Counted from the first letter of the stretch, positions 1-9,418 are shown. The stretch is 64,000 nucleotides of DNA from Metarhizobium sp964253915 (GCF_964253915.1 NZ_CAXUSG020000001.1:310001-374000), one strand, 5' to 3'. Numbers and translations: made by a program. The notes: generated by a model not told the origin, from the sequence alone.

Positions 1-1
1 G

Positions 2-616
2 ACGCTGGTTCCTGACGGCGCCATGGTGGCGGCGCCGTTCCACCGCGCCGGGCCGGTGCTCAGGGCAGCGCGGCTGACGGCCGGCCTGATGCTGTTCTTT
101 GCCGTCAGCGATGCGGGTCTGGCGCTGTATACGACCCATTACGGCAATAGCGATGTGCCGTCGGCGGTGGGCCTGATGAACCTCGCCGTCGTTGCCGGGC
201 TGCTGATCTACTATCTCTCCGGTGACATCCTGCCGGCCGCCACGCCGGTCGCAGCGCCGGTGGGGCATGTCAGCGATATGGACCAGGCCCTGTTGGCGCA
301 GGTTACGGCGGCGCTGGATGAGGGCGCAATCTACAAGGATGAAAATCTCAGCCTCGCCAAGCTGGCCCGCAAGGCCGGCATGCCGTCACGCGAGGTCTCG
401 GCCGTCATCAATCGCGCCGCCGGCATCAATGTGTCGCAATTCGTCAACAACCGTCGTGTCGCGGAAGCCTGCCGGCTGCTGCGCGATACGTCCTCGCCGA
501 TGACAGACATCATGTTCGCTTCGGGTTTCGGCACCAAGTCCAACTTCAACCGGGAATTCCGGCGCGTCACCGGCGCAAGCCCGCGCCAATGGCGTGCAAG
601 CGGCAAGCGGTTGTGA
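2..616 (+). CDS. AraC-family transcriptional regulator (5' end outside window)
   Basis: The frame is open to the left edge, so the N-terminus is missing; the first internal ATG is at position 23. The visible N-terminal part has two hydrophobic stretches (about residues 15-40 and 48-68 counted from that ATG), suggesting a membrane-anchored sensor region. The last ~100 residues form an AraC/XylS double helix-turn-helix: LSLAKLARKAGMPSREVS is the first helix pair and MTDIMFASGFGTKSNFNREF the second, ending in the usual PRQWR. It probably regulates transcription in response to a membrane or envelope signal. The target and ligand are unknown. Confidence 0.8.
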   Translation, partial: TLVPDGAMVAAPFHRAGPVLRAARLTAGLMLFFAVSDAGLALYTTHYGNSDVPSAVGLMNLAVVAGLLIYYLSGDILPAATPVAAPVGHVSDMDQALLAQVTAALDEGAIYKDENLSLAKLARKAGMPSREVSAVINRAAGINVSQFVNNRRVAEACRLLRDTSSPMTDIMFASGFGTKSNFNREFRRVTGASPRQWRASGKRL

Positions 617-783
617 TAAGGCGGCGGCGCGACCTATATAGGAAACGAGTTGGCAAGGCTTCCGCACTATCCTCGGCGCCAGCCTGCCCACAGCCACAAT
701 GAGGCGCTACCCGCATGCAGACGCAACGTACCTCGCGCCAGGTCCTGGCCGCGATCGGCAATCAGGAGGCCGGCCGGCCCGCC

Positions 784-3618
784 ATGCTTAGAGATCATCT
801 CGATTTTTCCGCCATTCTCGACGTCGAGGCGCTCCGGGCCGAATGCGAGGCGCTGACGCTAAAACATCCGCCGAAATCGGATGCCTTGCGCTCGGCACTG
901 CTTGTTACGCTGAAGAAAGCAAGCAGCGAGGGCCGGGAAAAAGCAAAACAGATCTTCCTGCAGGAAGGCGGCGGCCTCAACTGCGCCTATCGGATTTCGT
1001 GGCTGCAGGACCAGCTGATCGCCACGCTCTATGGCTTCGTCATCGCCCATATCCAGCCGCTGAAGCCCGATGACATCGCCGTCAGCGCCGTCGGCGGTTA
1101 TGGCCGCGATACGCTGGCACCCGGCTCCGACATCGACCTGCTGTTCCTCTTCCCGCCGAAGCCCACCGATGCCATGCGCAAGGCGGTGGAGTTCATGCTC
1201 TACATTCTCTGGGACATGGGCTTCAAGGTCGGCCATTCCTCGCGCACCATCGAGGAGTGCATCCGCCTTTCCAAGGAAGACATGACGATCCGCACCGCGA
1301 TCCTCGAAACGCGTTACATCTGCGGCGCGGCGGCGCTGGTGAAGGAACTCGAAAGCCGGTTCGACAAGGAAGTCACCGCCGGCACCGGCCCGGAATTCAT
1401 CGCCGCTAAGCTGGCGGAACGCGATACCCGCCACCGCAAGGCCGGCGACACGCGTTATCTCGTCGAGCCCAACGTCAAGGAAGGCAAGGGTGGCCTGCGC
1501 GATCTGCACACGCTGTTCTGGATCGCCAAATATTATTACCATGTGCGCGATGCCGCCGACCTCGTGAAGCTCGGCGTGCTTTCGAAGCAGGAATTGTCGT
1601 TGTTCCTCAAGTCGGAAGATTTCCTCTGGGCGGTGCGCTGCCACATGCATTTCCTGACCGGCAAATCGGAGGAACGGCTGTCCTTCGATATCCAGCGGGA
1701 AATCGCCGAGGCGCTGGGGTATCACTCGCGCCCCGGCCTTTCGGCCGTCGAGCGCTTCATGAAGCACTACTTCCTGGTCGCCAAGGATGTCGGAGATCTC
1801 ACCCGAATCTTCTGCGCCGCGCTGGAAGAACAGCAAGCCAAGGCGACACCGGGGTTGACCGGCATGATCAGCCGTTTTGCCCATCGCAGCCGCAAGATCC
1901 CCGGCACCATCGAGTTCGTCGAGGATCGCGGCCGCATCGCGCTCGCCAACCCTGACGTCTTCAAGAAGGACCCGGTCAGCATCATCCGGCTGTTCCATGT
2001 CGCCGACATCCACGGTCTGGAGTTCCATCCGGATGCTCTGCGGCGGCTCACCCGCTCCTTCTCGCTGATCGACAATGCGCTGCGCGAGAACGAGGAGGCC
2101 AACCGGCTGTTCCTGTCGATCCTGACGTCGCCGCGCGACCCGGCGCTGATCCTGCGGCGGATGAACGAGGCGGGCGTGCTCGGCCGCTTCATTCCGGAAT
2201 TCGGCAAGATCGTCTCGATGATGCAGTTCAATATGTATCATCACTATACGGTGGACGAACACTTGCTGCGCACCGTCGAGGTGCTGTCGGAGATCGAGAA
2301 GGGCAGGGCGGACGACATCCATCCGTTGATCACCAAGCTGATGCCGGGCATCGAGGATCGCGAGACGCTGTATGTCGCCGTGCTTCTGCACGACATCGCC
2401 AAGGGCCGGCAGGAGGATCATTCGATCGCAGGCGCCCGTGTCTGCCGCAAGCTTGCGCCGCGCTTCGGCCTCAACCCGAAGCAGACGGAAATGGTGGTCT
2501 GGCTGGTCGAGGAACACCTGACCATGTCGATGGTGGCGCAGACCCGCGACCTGAACGACCGCAAGACGATCACCGATTTCGCCGAGCGGGTGCAGTCGCT
2601 CGACCGCCTGAAGATGCTCCTGGTGCTCACCGTCTGCGATATCCGCGCCGTCGGTCCGGGTGTCTGGAACGGCTGGAAGGGCCAGTTGTTGCGCACGCTC
2701 TATTACGAAACCGAGCTGCTGCTCGCCGGCGGCTTTTCCGAAGTCTCGCGCAAGGAACGCGCCAAGGCGGCGGCCGAAGACCTTTATAATGCGCTGGACG
2801 ACTGGAGCCAGAAGGACCGCAAGACCTATTCGAAGCTGCATTACCAGCCCTATCTGCTCTCCGTGCCACTGGAAGACCAGGTGCGCCATGCGGCGTTCAT
2901 CCGCGAGGCCGACAAGGCTGGCAAGGCGCTGGCGACGATGGTGCGCACCCATTCCTTCCACGCGATCACCGAGATCACCGTGCTCTCGCCCGACCATCCG
3001 CGCCTGCTTGCCGTCATCGCCGGTGCTTGTGCGGCCGCCGGCGCCAACATCGCCGACGCGCAGATCTTTACGACGTCCGATGGCCGGGCGCTTGATACCA
3101 TCCTCGTCAACCGCGAATTCCCCAACGACGAGGACGAAATGCGCCGCGCCGCCACCATCGGCAAGATGATCGAGGACGTGCTTTCCGGCGCCAAGCGCCT
3201 GCCGGAAGTCATCGCCACGCGCACCAAGAACCGCAAGAAGAACCGTGCCTTCGTCATCCCGCCCTCGGCGGTGATCTCGAATACGCTGTCGAACAAGTTT
3301 TCCGTCGTCGAGGTGGAGTGCCTGGACAGGCCCGGCCTGCTGTCGGAAATCACCGCCGTGCTCTCCGATCTGTCGCTCGACATCCATTCGGCGCGCATCA
3401 CCACCTTTGGTGAAAAGGTCATCGACACCTTCTATGTCACGGATCTCGTCGGCCAGAAGCTCGTCAACGAGAACAAGCGCGCCAATGTCATCGCCCGCCT
3501 GAAGGCCGTCATGAGCGAGCAGGAGGACGAAGTGAGGGCACGGATGCCGTCCGGCATCATCGCGCCGATGGTTGTCCGGTCTGCGCCCGTGGCGAAAAAG
3601 ACGAAGTCCGACGCATGA
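784..3618 (+). CDS. glnD: [Protein-PII] uridylyltransferase / uridylyl-removing enzyme GlnD
   Basis: Bifunctional nitrogen sensor that adds UMP to PII proteins at low glutamine and removes it at high glutamine. Seen in order: a nucleotidyltransferase motif (GGYGRDTLAPGSDIDLL, near residues 104-120), a central HD phosphohydrolase domain with LLHDIAKG, and two C-terminal ACT domains (around ITVLSPDHPRLLAV and VECLDRPGLLSEI) that bind glutamine. The ATG at 784 gives 944 residues, and its N-terminus (MLRDHLDFSAILD) matches what I recall of rhizobial GlnD. An in-frame ATG at 715 would add 23 residues. AGGAGG lies 14 nt before 784, a long spacing. The gene overlaps murJ by 4 bp. Confidence 0.95.
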   Translation: MLRDHLDFSAILDVEALRAECEALTLKHPPKSDALRSALLVTLKKASSEGREKAKQIFLQEGGGLNCAYRISWLQDQLIATLYGFVIAHIQPLKPDDIAVSAVGGYGRDTLAPGSDIDLLFLFPPKPTDAMRKAVEFMLYILWDMGFKVGHSSRTIEECIRLSKEDMTIRTAILETRYICGAAALVKELESRFDKEVTAGTGPEFIAAKLAERDTRHRKAGDTRYLVEPNVKEGKGGLRDLHTLFWIAKYYYHVRDAADLVKLGVLSKQELSLFLKSEDFLWAVRCHMHFLTGKSEERLSFDIQREIAEALGYHSRPGLSAVERFMKHYFLVAKDVGDLTRIFCAALEEQQAKATPGLTGMISRFAHRSRKIPGTIEFVEDRGRIALANPDVFKKDPVSIIRLFHVADIHGLEFHPDALRRLTRSFSLIDNALRENEEANRLFLSILTSPRDPALILRRMNEAGVLGRFIPEFGKIVSMMQFNMYHHYTVDEHLLRTVEVLSEIEKGRADDIHPLITKLMPGIEDRETLYVAVLLHDIAKGRQEDHSIAGARVCRKLAPRFGLNPKQTEMVVWLVEEHLTMSMVAQTRDLNDRKTITDFAERVQSLDRLKMLLVLTVCDIRAVGPGVWNGWKGQLLRTLYYETELLLAGGFSEVSRKERAKAAAEDLYNALDDWSQKDRKTYSKLHYQPYLLSVPLEDQVRHAAFIREADKAGKALATMVRTHSFHAITEITVLSPDHPRLLAVIAGACAAAGANIADAQIFTTSDGRALDTILVNREFPNDEDEMRRAATIGKMIEDVLSGAKRLPEVIATRTKNRKKNRAFVIPPSAVISNTLSNKFSVVEVECLDRPGLLSEITAVLSDLSLDIHSARITTFGEKVIDTFYVTDLVGQKLVNENKRANVIARLKAVMSEQEDEVRARMPSGIIAPMVVRSAPVAKKTKSDA

Positions 3619-5210
3619 GCCTGGTCAAGAAATTCGCAACCGTCGGCGGGGCGACGCTGGGCAGCCGCATCTTTGGTTTCGTCCGTGAAAGCCTGATGGC
3701 CGCGGCGCTGGGTACCGGCCCGATGGCCGATGCCTTCAATGCCGCCTTCCGTTTTCCCAACACGTTTCGTCGCCTGTTTGCCGAAGGCGCCTTCAACTCC
3801 GCCTTCGTGCCGCTGTTTGCCAAGGAGATCGAGCAGCAGGGCATGGATGGTGCCCGCCGCTTTTCCGAAGAGGTGTTCGGCGTCCTGTTCACGGTGCTGA
3901 TGGTGCTGACCATCGCCATGGAGCTGTCCATGCCGTTCCTGGTGCGCACCGTCGTGGCGCCGGGCTTCTTGAGCGATCCGCTGAAATTCGAAAACACGGT
4001 TTCGCTCGCCACCATCATGTTCCCCTATCTCGCCTGCATGTCGTTGGCGTCGATGATGGGCGGCATGCTGAATTCGCTGCATCGCTATTTCGCCGCGGCG
4101 ATTGCGCCGGTCTTCCTCAACATCATCCTGATCGCCGTGCTGGCTTACGCCTGGTATCGCGGCATGGATGCGGTGATGGTCGGCCATGCGCTGGCCTGGG
4201 GCGTGATGGCCTCGGGCTTCGTGCAATTGGCCATCGTCTGGATCGCGGTGCGCAATGCCGGTATCAAGATCGGTTTCCGCCGGCCGCGCTTCACCGCCAA
4301 CGTACGACGCCTGCTGGTGCTTGCCTTGCCGGCGGCGATCACCGGCGGCATCACCCAGATCAACCTGCTGATCAACACCAATATCGCCTCGGGCAAGGAG
4401 GGCGCGGTGTCCTCGTTGGTCTATGCCGACCGCATCTACCAGCTGCCGCTCGGCGTCGTCGGCATCGCTGTTGCCACCGTGCTCCTGCCGGAACTGGCTC
4501 GCGCCTTGCGCGGTGGCCACCGACAGGAAGCTGACAACCTGCAGAACCGCTCGGTTGAATTCACCCTGTTCCTCACTTTGCCGGCTGCCGCTGCCCTTCT
4601 GGTGATGGCCGAGCCGATTGTCCGCCTCGTTTTCGAGCGCGGCCGGTTTACCTCGGAATCGACGCTGATCGTTTCGCATATCCTCGGCATATACGGCCTC
4701 GGCCTGCCGGCTTTCGTGCTGATCAAAGCCTTCATCCCCGGCTTCTTCGCCCGTGAAGACACCCGCACGCCAATGATCTTTGCCGGTATTTCCGTTGCCG
4801 CCAACGTCACCCTGGCGCTCACCCTGTTCCCGCGGCTGGGCGGCGCCGGCATCGCCATCGCCGAAGTCGTTGCCGGATGGGTGAATGCGGTGCTGCTGTT
4901 TGGCACGCTGGTCTGGCGCGGCCACTGGGGGCGGGATATTCCGCTTTTGACCCGCATTCCCCGTCTGGTGCTGGCTGCCGCCGTCATGGCTGCCGCCATC
5001 TATTTCGCCATCGACTGGCTGGCCTATCCGCTTTCCGCCGCAGCACCGCTTTCGGTTCGCGCCGGCACGCTTGCGGCGCTGATCGCGGCCGCCATGGTCG
5101 TCTATTTCGGCATCGCCTTCGCCAGCGGCGGCGCAAACCTCGGCATGGTCCGCCGCAACCTCAAGCGCAAGGGCGCAAAACCGGCACCGGAGGCCGCCAG
5201 CGATGAATAA
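3615..5210 (+). CDS. murJ: Lipid II flippase MurJ (MviN)
   Basis: A 531-residue polytopic inner-membrane protein of the MOP exporter superfamily that flips lipid-linked peptidoglycan precursor to the periplasmic side. The start MSLVKKFATVGGATLGSRIFGFVRESLMA is the classic MurJ N-terminus. FRFPNTFRRLFAEGAFNSAFVP follows, then about 14 hydrophobic segments and a basic C-terminal tail. The ATG overlaps the glnD stop (ATGA), implying translational coupling; glnD-murJ adjacency is usual in rhizobia. Confidence 0.95.
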   Translation: MSLVKKFATVGGATLGSRIFGFVRESLMAAALGTGPMADAFNAAFRFPNTFRRLFAEGAFNSAFVPLFAKEIEQQGMDGARRFSEEVFGVLFTVLMVLTIAMELSMPFLVRTVVAPGFLSDPLKFENTVSLATIMFPYLACMSLASMMGGMLNSLHRYFAAAIAPVFLNIILIAVLAYAWYRGMDAVMVGHALAWGVMASGFVQLAIVWIAVRNAGIKIGFRRPRFTANVRRLLVLALPAAITGGITQINLLINTNIASGKEGAVSSLVYADRIYQLPLGVVGIAVATVLLPELARALRGGHRQEADNLQNRSVEFTLFLTLPAAAALLVMAEPIVRLVFERGRFTSESTLIVSHILGIYGLGLPAFVLIKAFIPGFFAREDTRTPMIFAGISVAANVTLALTLFPRLGGAGIAIAEVVAGWVNAVLLFGTLVWRGHWGRDIPLLTRIPRLVLAAAVMAAAIYFAIDWLAYPLSAAAPLSVRAGTLAALIAAAMVVYFGIAFASGGANLGMVRRNLKRKGAKPAPEAASDE

Positions 5211-5622
5211 GACCTCTTCGGCTCCTGCCGGCGTTTTCCTCGTCACCCTCGTCGTCGACGATTACGACCGGGCGCTTGCCTTTTATTGCGGCGCGCTGGG
5301 TTTCGATTGCGTCTCCGATGCCGTTCAGCCGGAGGGCAAGCGCTGGGTGGTGGTGCGCCCGCCCGGCGCAGCCGGCGCCGGCCTGTTGTTGGCTAAGGCG
5401 GAAGGCGCCAAGCAGCAGGCGGCGATCGGCAACCAGACCGGCGGTCGGGTCGGCTTCTTCCTCGAAACGCCGGATTTTGCCCGCGACCATGCGAAGATGG
5501 TCGCCCACGGTGTGGAATTTCGCGAGATGCCAAGAAAAGAGGTTTATGGCACGGTTGCCGTTTTCGCCGATCCTTACGGCAATCTCTGGGATCTCATCGA
5601 ACCTGCTGCCCCTGCCGAATAG
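5203..5622 (+). CDS. VOC-family (glyoxalase/bleomycin-resistance-like) protein
   Basis: A 139-residue single-domain protein of the vicinal oxygen chelate superfamily. It opens with the beta-alpha-beta pattern VTLVVDDYDRALAFYCGALGF and ends with VYGTVAVFADPYGNLWDLIEP, where the conserved Glu that usually ligands the metal sits. The start overlaps the murJ stop by 8 bp, so it is co-transcribed with it. Substrate cannot be inferred; members include lactoylglutathione lyases and dioxygenases as well as resistance proteins. Confidence 0.8.
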   Translation: MNKTSSAPAGVFLVTLVVDDYDRALAFYCGALGFDCVSDAVQPEGKRWVVVRPPGAAGAGLLLAKAEGAKQQAAIGNQTGGRVGFFLETPDFARDHAKMVAHGVEFREMPRKEVYGTVAVFADPYGNLWDLIEPAAPAE

Positions 5623-5756
5623 CCAAAACCTTTTATTTTCAGCGGTTCCACGCCGCCCCTTGATTGCGGCCGTGCCGCCGTGCATAAGCCGCGACGTTAG
5701 CAACATGGGCGTCTGCCCTGGGGCCCTCCACCAGCCTAATCGAGGACATCTAGATC

Positions 5757-6821
5757 ATGGGTGAATTCCAGAAGCTCGTCTTCTCCGGCGTACAACCGAC
5801 CGGCAATCTCCATCTCGGCAATTATCTCGGCGCGATCCGCAAGTTCGTCGCCCTGCAGGACGGCAACGACTGCATCTATTGCGTCGTCGACCTGCATTCG
5901 ATCACCGCCCAGCTCGTCCATGAGGACCTGCCCGGCCAGATCCGCTCGATTGCCGCCGCCTTCATCGCTTCGGGCATCGATCCGGTCAAGCATATCGTCT
6001 TCAACCAGTCGGCCGTGCCGCAGCATGCGGAACTCGCCTGGATCTTCAATTGCGTCGCCCGCATCGGCTGGATGAACCGCATGACGCAGTTCAAGGACAA
6101 GGCCGGCAAGGACCGCGAGAACGCCTCGCTCGGCCTGCTCGCCTATCCGAGCCTGATGGCCGCCGACATCCTCGTCTATCGCGGCACGCATGTGCCGGTT
6201 GGCGACGACCAGAAGCAGCACCTGGAGCTTGCCCGCGACATCGCCATGAAGTTCAACCTCGATTATCAGGCGCATATCCGCAAGGCCGGCTACGGCACGG
6301 ATATCACCGTCGGCGACGAGCCGGTGCATGCCTATTTCCCGATGGTCGAGCCGCTGATCGACGGCCCGGCACCGCGCGTGATGAGCCTGCGCGACGGCAC
6401 CAAGAAGATGTCGAAATCCGATCCGTCTGACCTGTCGCGCATCAACCTGATGGACGACGAGGACGCGATCTCCAAGAAGATCCGCAAGGCGAAGACCGAT
6501 CCGGATGGCCTGCCGAGCGAATCCGAAGGCCTCAAGGGCCGCCCCGAGGCGGACAACCTCGTCGGCATCTATGCCGCGCTCGCCGACAAGTCGAAGGTGG
6601 ACGTTCTGGCCGAATTCGGCGGCCAGCAGTTCTCCGTCTTCAAGCCGGCGCTGATCGACCTTGCAGTCAACGTGCTGTCGCCGATCACCGGCGAGATGCG
6701 TCGCCTGATGGACGACACGTCGCACATCGACGCCATCCTGCGCGATGGTGGCGAGCGCGCCCGCGCCCGCGCCGAAAAAACCATGAAGGAAGTGCGCGAC
6801 ATCATCGGATTCCTGCAGTAA
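5757..6821 (+). CDS. trpS: Tryptophanyl-tRNA synthetase
   Basis: Class I aminoacyl-tRNA synthetase charging tRNA-Trp. The HIGH-like signature is in VQPTGNLHLGNYLGAIR near residues 14-30 and the KMSKS loop is GTKKMSKSDPSD. Length is 354 residues, typical of alphaproteobacterial TrpS. It follows the VOC gene after a 134-bp gap that may hold its own promoter. Confidence 0.96.
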   Translation: MGEFQKLVFSGVQPTGNLHLGNYLGAIRKFVALQDGNDCIYCVVDLHSITAQLVHEDLPGQIRSIAAAFIASGIDPVKHIVFNQSAVPQHAELAWIFNCVARIGWMNRMTQFKDKAGKDRENASLGLLAYPSLMAADILVYRGTHVPVGDDQKQHLELARDIAMKFNLDYQAHIRKAGYGTDITVGDEPVHAYFPMVEPLIDGPAPRVMSLRDGTKKMSKSDPSDLSRINLMDDEDAISKKIRKAKTDPDGLPSESEGLKGRPEADNLVGIYAALADKSKVDVLAEFGGQQFSVFKPALIDLAVNVLSPITGEMRRLMDDTSHIDAILRDGGERARARAEKTMKEVRDIIGFLQ

Positions 6822-6905
6822 TGTCCGAACCGTTTGGGCAGGCCGCCGGCGTCTGCCCAAATCGGATATTGCAATCCGCCCCCGTCCGGTGGCAAAGTTT
6901 GCAGC

Positions 6906-7397
6906 ATGGTATCTAAACGTCTTTCGCGCCTGGAAGGTCACAGGCGCAAGTTCATGGCCGTCATCGACGGTACCCCAGAATGTCAGCGCGCGGTGCATTA
7001 TGCCGGGCGCCGCGCCAAGAATTCCAACGGCGGTCTCATCCTCCTCTACGTGATCCCCGAGGGCGATTTCCAGCAATGGCTGGGCGTCGAAGAGATCATG
7101 CGCGCCGAGGCGCGCGAGGAAGCCGAAGCCACCCTCGCCAAGGCGGCCCAGACCGTGCGCGAAACCATCGGCATCGAGCCGGAAATGGTCATCCGGGAAG
7201 GCAGCGCTGCCGTGCAGATCGTCGGGCTGATCGAGGAGGACCGGGATATCGCCATCCTGGTTCTCGCCGCCGGTTCGGCCAAGGAAGGGCCGGGACCGCT
7301 GGTCTCCTCCGTCGCCGGGCGCGGCTCGGCTTTCCCCATCCCGGTGACGATCCTGCCGGATACGCTGACAAACGAAGAAATCGACGCGCTCTGCTGA
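6906..7397 (+). CDS. Universal stress protein family protein
   Basis: UspA-fold protein of 163 residues from the ATG at 6906; an upstream in-frame TTG at 6834 is less likely because the family begins near KFMAVIDGTPECQRAVHYAGRRA. The alternating beta/alpha pattern, ending in FPIPVTILPDTLT, matches Usp. The ATP-binding glycine loop (GxxGxxx-GS/T) is only partly recognisable in LAAGSAKEGPGPLVSSVAGRGS. It lies between trpS and nfu, as in other rhizobia. The role is stress-related by family only. Confidence 0.75.
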   Translation: MVSKRLSRLEGHRRKFMAVIDGTPECQRAVHYAGRRAKNSNGGLILLYVIPEGDFQQWLGVEEIMRAEAREEAEATLAKAAQTVRETIGIEPEMVIREGSAAVQIVGLIEEDRDIAILVLAAGSAKEGPGPLVSSVAGRGSAFPIPVTILPDTLTNEEIDALC

Positions 7398-7470
7398 TGC
7401 GGGCGGACGACAAATCCCCGCTACGGGCTTGAAGCCGGTCTCCGATCGGCTTATTTTTGAAGAATTCTAG

Positions 7471-7514
7471 AGCACGATCCGACCGGAGCGAAACCAGGTC
7501 GAAAAGATCGTGCT
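7471..7514. repeat. Rhizobial intergenic palindrome
   Basis: Perfect 9-bp outer arms AGCACGATC (7471-7479) and GATCGTGCT (7506-7514), with inner arms CGACC/GGTCG, lie in the gap between the usp and nfu genes. The left end reads CTAGAGCA, the same left end as the two 102-bp elements elsewhere in this window. Such palindromes are abundant in rhizobial intergenic DNA. A hairpin in the RNA is likely; there is no T-tract, so it is not a standard terminator. Confidence 0.6.
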
Positions 7515-7565
7515 TCAAATGAAGCACAGCGGCCGCGCCTTGAACCGGTCCGCATGGAGAGAAAA

Positions 7566-8132
7566 ATGTTCATTCAGACCGAAGCGACCCCCAATCCTTC
7601 GACGCTCAAGTTCCTGCCCGGCAAGGTGGTGATGGACGAAGGCACCGCGGATTTCCGCAATCCGAACGATGCCATGGCCTCGCCGCTGGCGACGCGGCTG
7701 TTTGCCGTGCCGGGCGTCACCGGGGTGTTTTTCGGTTATGATTTCATCACCGTCACCAAGGACGGCGCCGAGTGGCAGCACCTGAAGCCGGCGATCCTCG
7801 GCACGATCATGGAGCATTTCATGTCCGGCGCGCCTGTCATGGGTGCAGGCGCCCAGGCAGGCGCCGATCTCTCCGACGGCGAAGAATTCTTCGATGACGG
7901 CGACGAGACCATCGTCGAGACCATCAAGGAGCTTCTGGAAACGCGGGTCCGCCCGGCCGTTGCCCAGGATGGCGGCGACATCACCTTCCGCGGCTTCCGC
8001 GATGGCACTGTCTTCCTCAACATGAAGGGTTCCTGTGCCGGCTGCCCGTCGTCGACGGCGACGCTGAAGCATGGCGTCCAGAACCTGCTGCGCCACTTCG
8101 TGCCGGAAGTCCGGGAAGTGGAAGCTGTTTGA
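7566..8132 (+). CDS. NifU-family Fe-S cluster carrier (Nfu)
   Basis: An Fe-S scaffold or carrier that passes clusters to apo-proteins. The N-terminal Nfu_N domain starts MFIQTEATPNPSTLKFLPG. The C-terminal NifU domain has the cluster-ligating CxxC in GSCAGCPSS, preceded by AQDGGDI. The chosen ATG is preceded by GGAGA at good spacing; an ATG 12 bp upstream (7554) is in frame but lies over that ribosome site. Length 188 residues fits the alphaproteobacterial two-domain form. Confidence 0.9.
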   Translation: MFIQTEATPNPSTLKFLPGKVVMDEGTADFRNPNDAMASPLATRLFAVPGVTGVFFGYDFITVTKDGAEWQHLKPAILGTIMEHFMSGAPVMGAGAQAGADLSDGEEFFDDGDETIVETIKELLETRVRPAVAQDGGDITFRGFRDGTVFLNMKGSCAGCPSSTATLKHGVQNLLRHFVPEVREVEAV

Positions 8133-8157
8133 TGCTGCGTCTGCCGGTTCGTCGCGG

Positions 8158-8817
8158 ATGATCGTGCTCGCTCTCGATACGGCGGGGGTAAACTGCTCCG
8201 CCGCCATTTATGACAGCACCGCCGGCACGGTTCTGGCCGAGGTGGTCGAGACCATCGGCAAGGGCCATGCCGAGCGCCTGATGGCGATCGTCGACGAAGC
8301 GCTGGCGACAGCGGGCCTCGATCTGCAGCAGTTGCAGCGTGTGGCCGTCACCATCGGTCCGGGCTCCTTCACCGGCATTCGGGTCGGTGTGGCTGCGGCG
8401 CGCGGCTTCGCACTCTCGCTCGGCATCGAGGCTGTCGGCGTGACGACACTGGCGGCTCTGGCCGCCCGGCATCGGCAGGCAGCGCCCGGCCGAAACGTGG
8501 TGGCTGCCATGGATGCCAAGCGTGGCGAAGTGTATGCCCAGGTCTTTGCAGCGGATGGCCGTCCGTTGACCGATGCCGCCGAACTGGCGATTGCCGATGC
8601 CGCCGGCCTGCCTGGAAAATACGATGCAGATGTCACCGGTTCCGGCGCACCATTGTTGTCGGGTGAAGCGGCGGGCGGAGAACCTGACAATTTTCCTGTT
8701 GCCCTCGTGGCGCGACTCGCGGCAGAGATACCAGCAGGAGCGGAGAAACCGAGGCCGCTCTATCTCCGTGCTCCCGATGCCAAGCCGCAGTCGGGATTTG
8801 CCCTTTCCCGAGTGTAA
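8158..8817 (+). CDS. tsaB: tRNA threonylcarbamoyladenosine biosynthesis protein TsaB
   Basis: Partner of TsaD and TsaE in making t6A37 on ANN-decoding tRNAs. It has the ASKHA fold signature MIVLALDTAGVNCSAA at the start and GPGSFTGIRVGVAAARG near residues 66-82. The start at 8158 removes a 29-residue upstream extension that overlaps nfu and lacks family similarity. It is followed 6 bp later by rimI, the common tsaB-rimI pairing. Confidence 0.92.
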   Translation: MIVLALDTAGVNCSAAIYDSTAGTVLAEVVETIGKGHAERLMAIVDEALATAGLDLQQLQRVAVTIGPGSFTGIRVGVAAARGFALSLGIEAVGVTTLAALAARHRQAAPGRNVVAAMDAKRGEVYAQVFAADGRPLTDAAELAIADAAGLPGKYDADVTGSGAPLLSGEAAGGEPDNFPVALVARLAAEIPAGAEKPRPLYLRAPDAKPQSGFALSRV

Positions 8818-8823
8818 GAAGAC

Positions 8824-9318
8824 GTGCTGGAAGCCTATCTCACCCGCAAACCCGAATTCGAAATCGTCCAGATGGAAAGCGAGGATTGTCGCCTCGTCTC
8901 GGCGTTGCATGGCGAGCGCTTCCCGCGGCCATGGAACGACGGGGAATTCCATAGCCTGCTGATGCAGCCGAATGTCTTCGGTTTCGTCGCGCGCCAGCTC
9001 AACGGTTTCTTCAAGCCGCCGTTGGCCGGTTTCGTGCTCACCCGCGAAGTGGCCGGCGAGGCGGAAATCCTGACGATCGCCGTTCATCTCAAGGCGGCCC
9101 GCTTCGGCCTCGGCTGGCGGCTGATGCAGGCGGCGATCCGCGAGGTTCGCGCCCGCGGCGGCGAAAGCCTGTTTCTCGAGGTCGACGACGGCAATCATCC
9201 TGCCCTCGGGCTCTACCGGAAAATGGGCTTCCAGAAGGTGGGAGAACGACCGGCCTACTACACCGATAAGAACGGCGTGCGGACAACGGCGCTTGTCATG
9301 AAGCGTGATCTTCGCTAG
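8824..9318 (+). CDS. rimI: Ribosomal-protein-alanine N-acetyltransferase RimI (GNAT family)
   Basis: GNAT acetyltransferase expected to acetylate the N-terminal alanine of ribosomal protein S18. It starts at a GTG 6 bp after tsaB. The acetyl-CoA loop is represented by RFGLGWRLMQAAI (the usual R/Q-x-x-G-x-G/A) and the C-terminal part by NHPALGLYRKMGFQKVGERPAYY. Length is 164 residues. The TAG stop is formed at the left edge of the intergenic repeat that follows. Confidence 0.88.
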   Translation: MLEAYLTRKPEFEIVQMESEDCRLVSALHGERFPRPWNDGEFHSLLMQPNVFGFVARQLNGFFKPPLAGFVLTREVAGEAEILTIAVHLKAARFGLGWRLMQAAIREVRARGGESLFLEVDDGNHPALGLYRKMGFQKVGERPAYYTDKNGVRTTALVMKRDLR

Positions 9319-9418
9319 AGCAATCCCAGCAAGAACGCGGAGCGATTTTGCGTCCGGAATTGCGTAAAAACAAAGAGATAGAGCATCTGAGGTGGCCAGC
9401 CTTCACCGGAAATGCTCT
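9317..9418. repeat. RIME-like rhizobial intergenic element, copy 1
   Basis: A 102-bp element beginning AGAGCAATCC and ending AAATGCTCT. Its internal halves are imperfect inverted repeats (AGAGCAA... against the terminal ...TGCTCT). It is clearly homologous to 58560-58661, sharing TTTTGCGTCCGGAATTGCGT and AACAAAGAGATAGAG. This fits the Rhizobium-specific intergenic mosaic element class. It starts within the rimI stop codon and ends 41 bp before the fur start. Confidence 0.75.

Noticed and set aside
859..3387. Very long open frame (842 codons) antisense to glnD
   Set aside because: Its protein is low-complexity and rich in His, Asp, Arg and Gly, as expected from the complement of a high-G+C gene; glnD on the other strand has full motif support.
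3432..5246. 604-codon frame antisense to murJ
   Set aside because: Same codon-mirror effect; no recognisable domain and murJ is certain.
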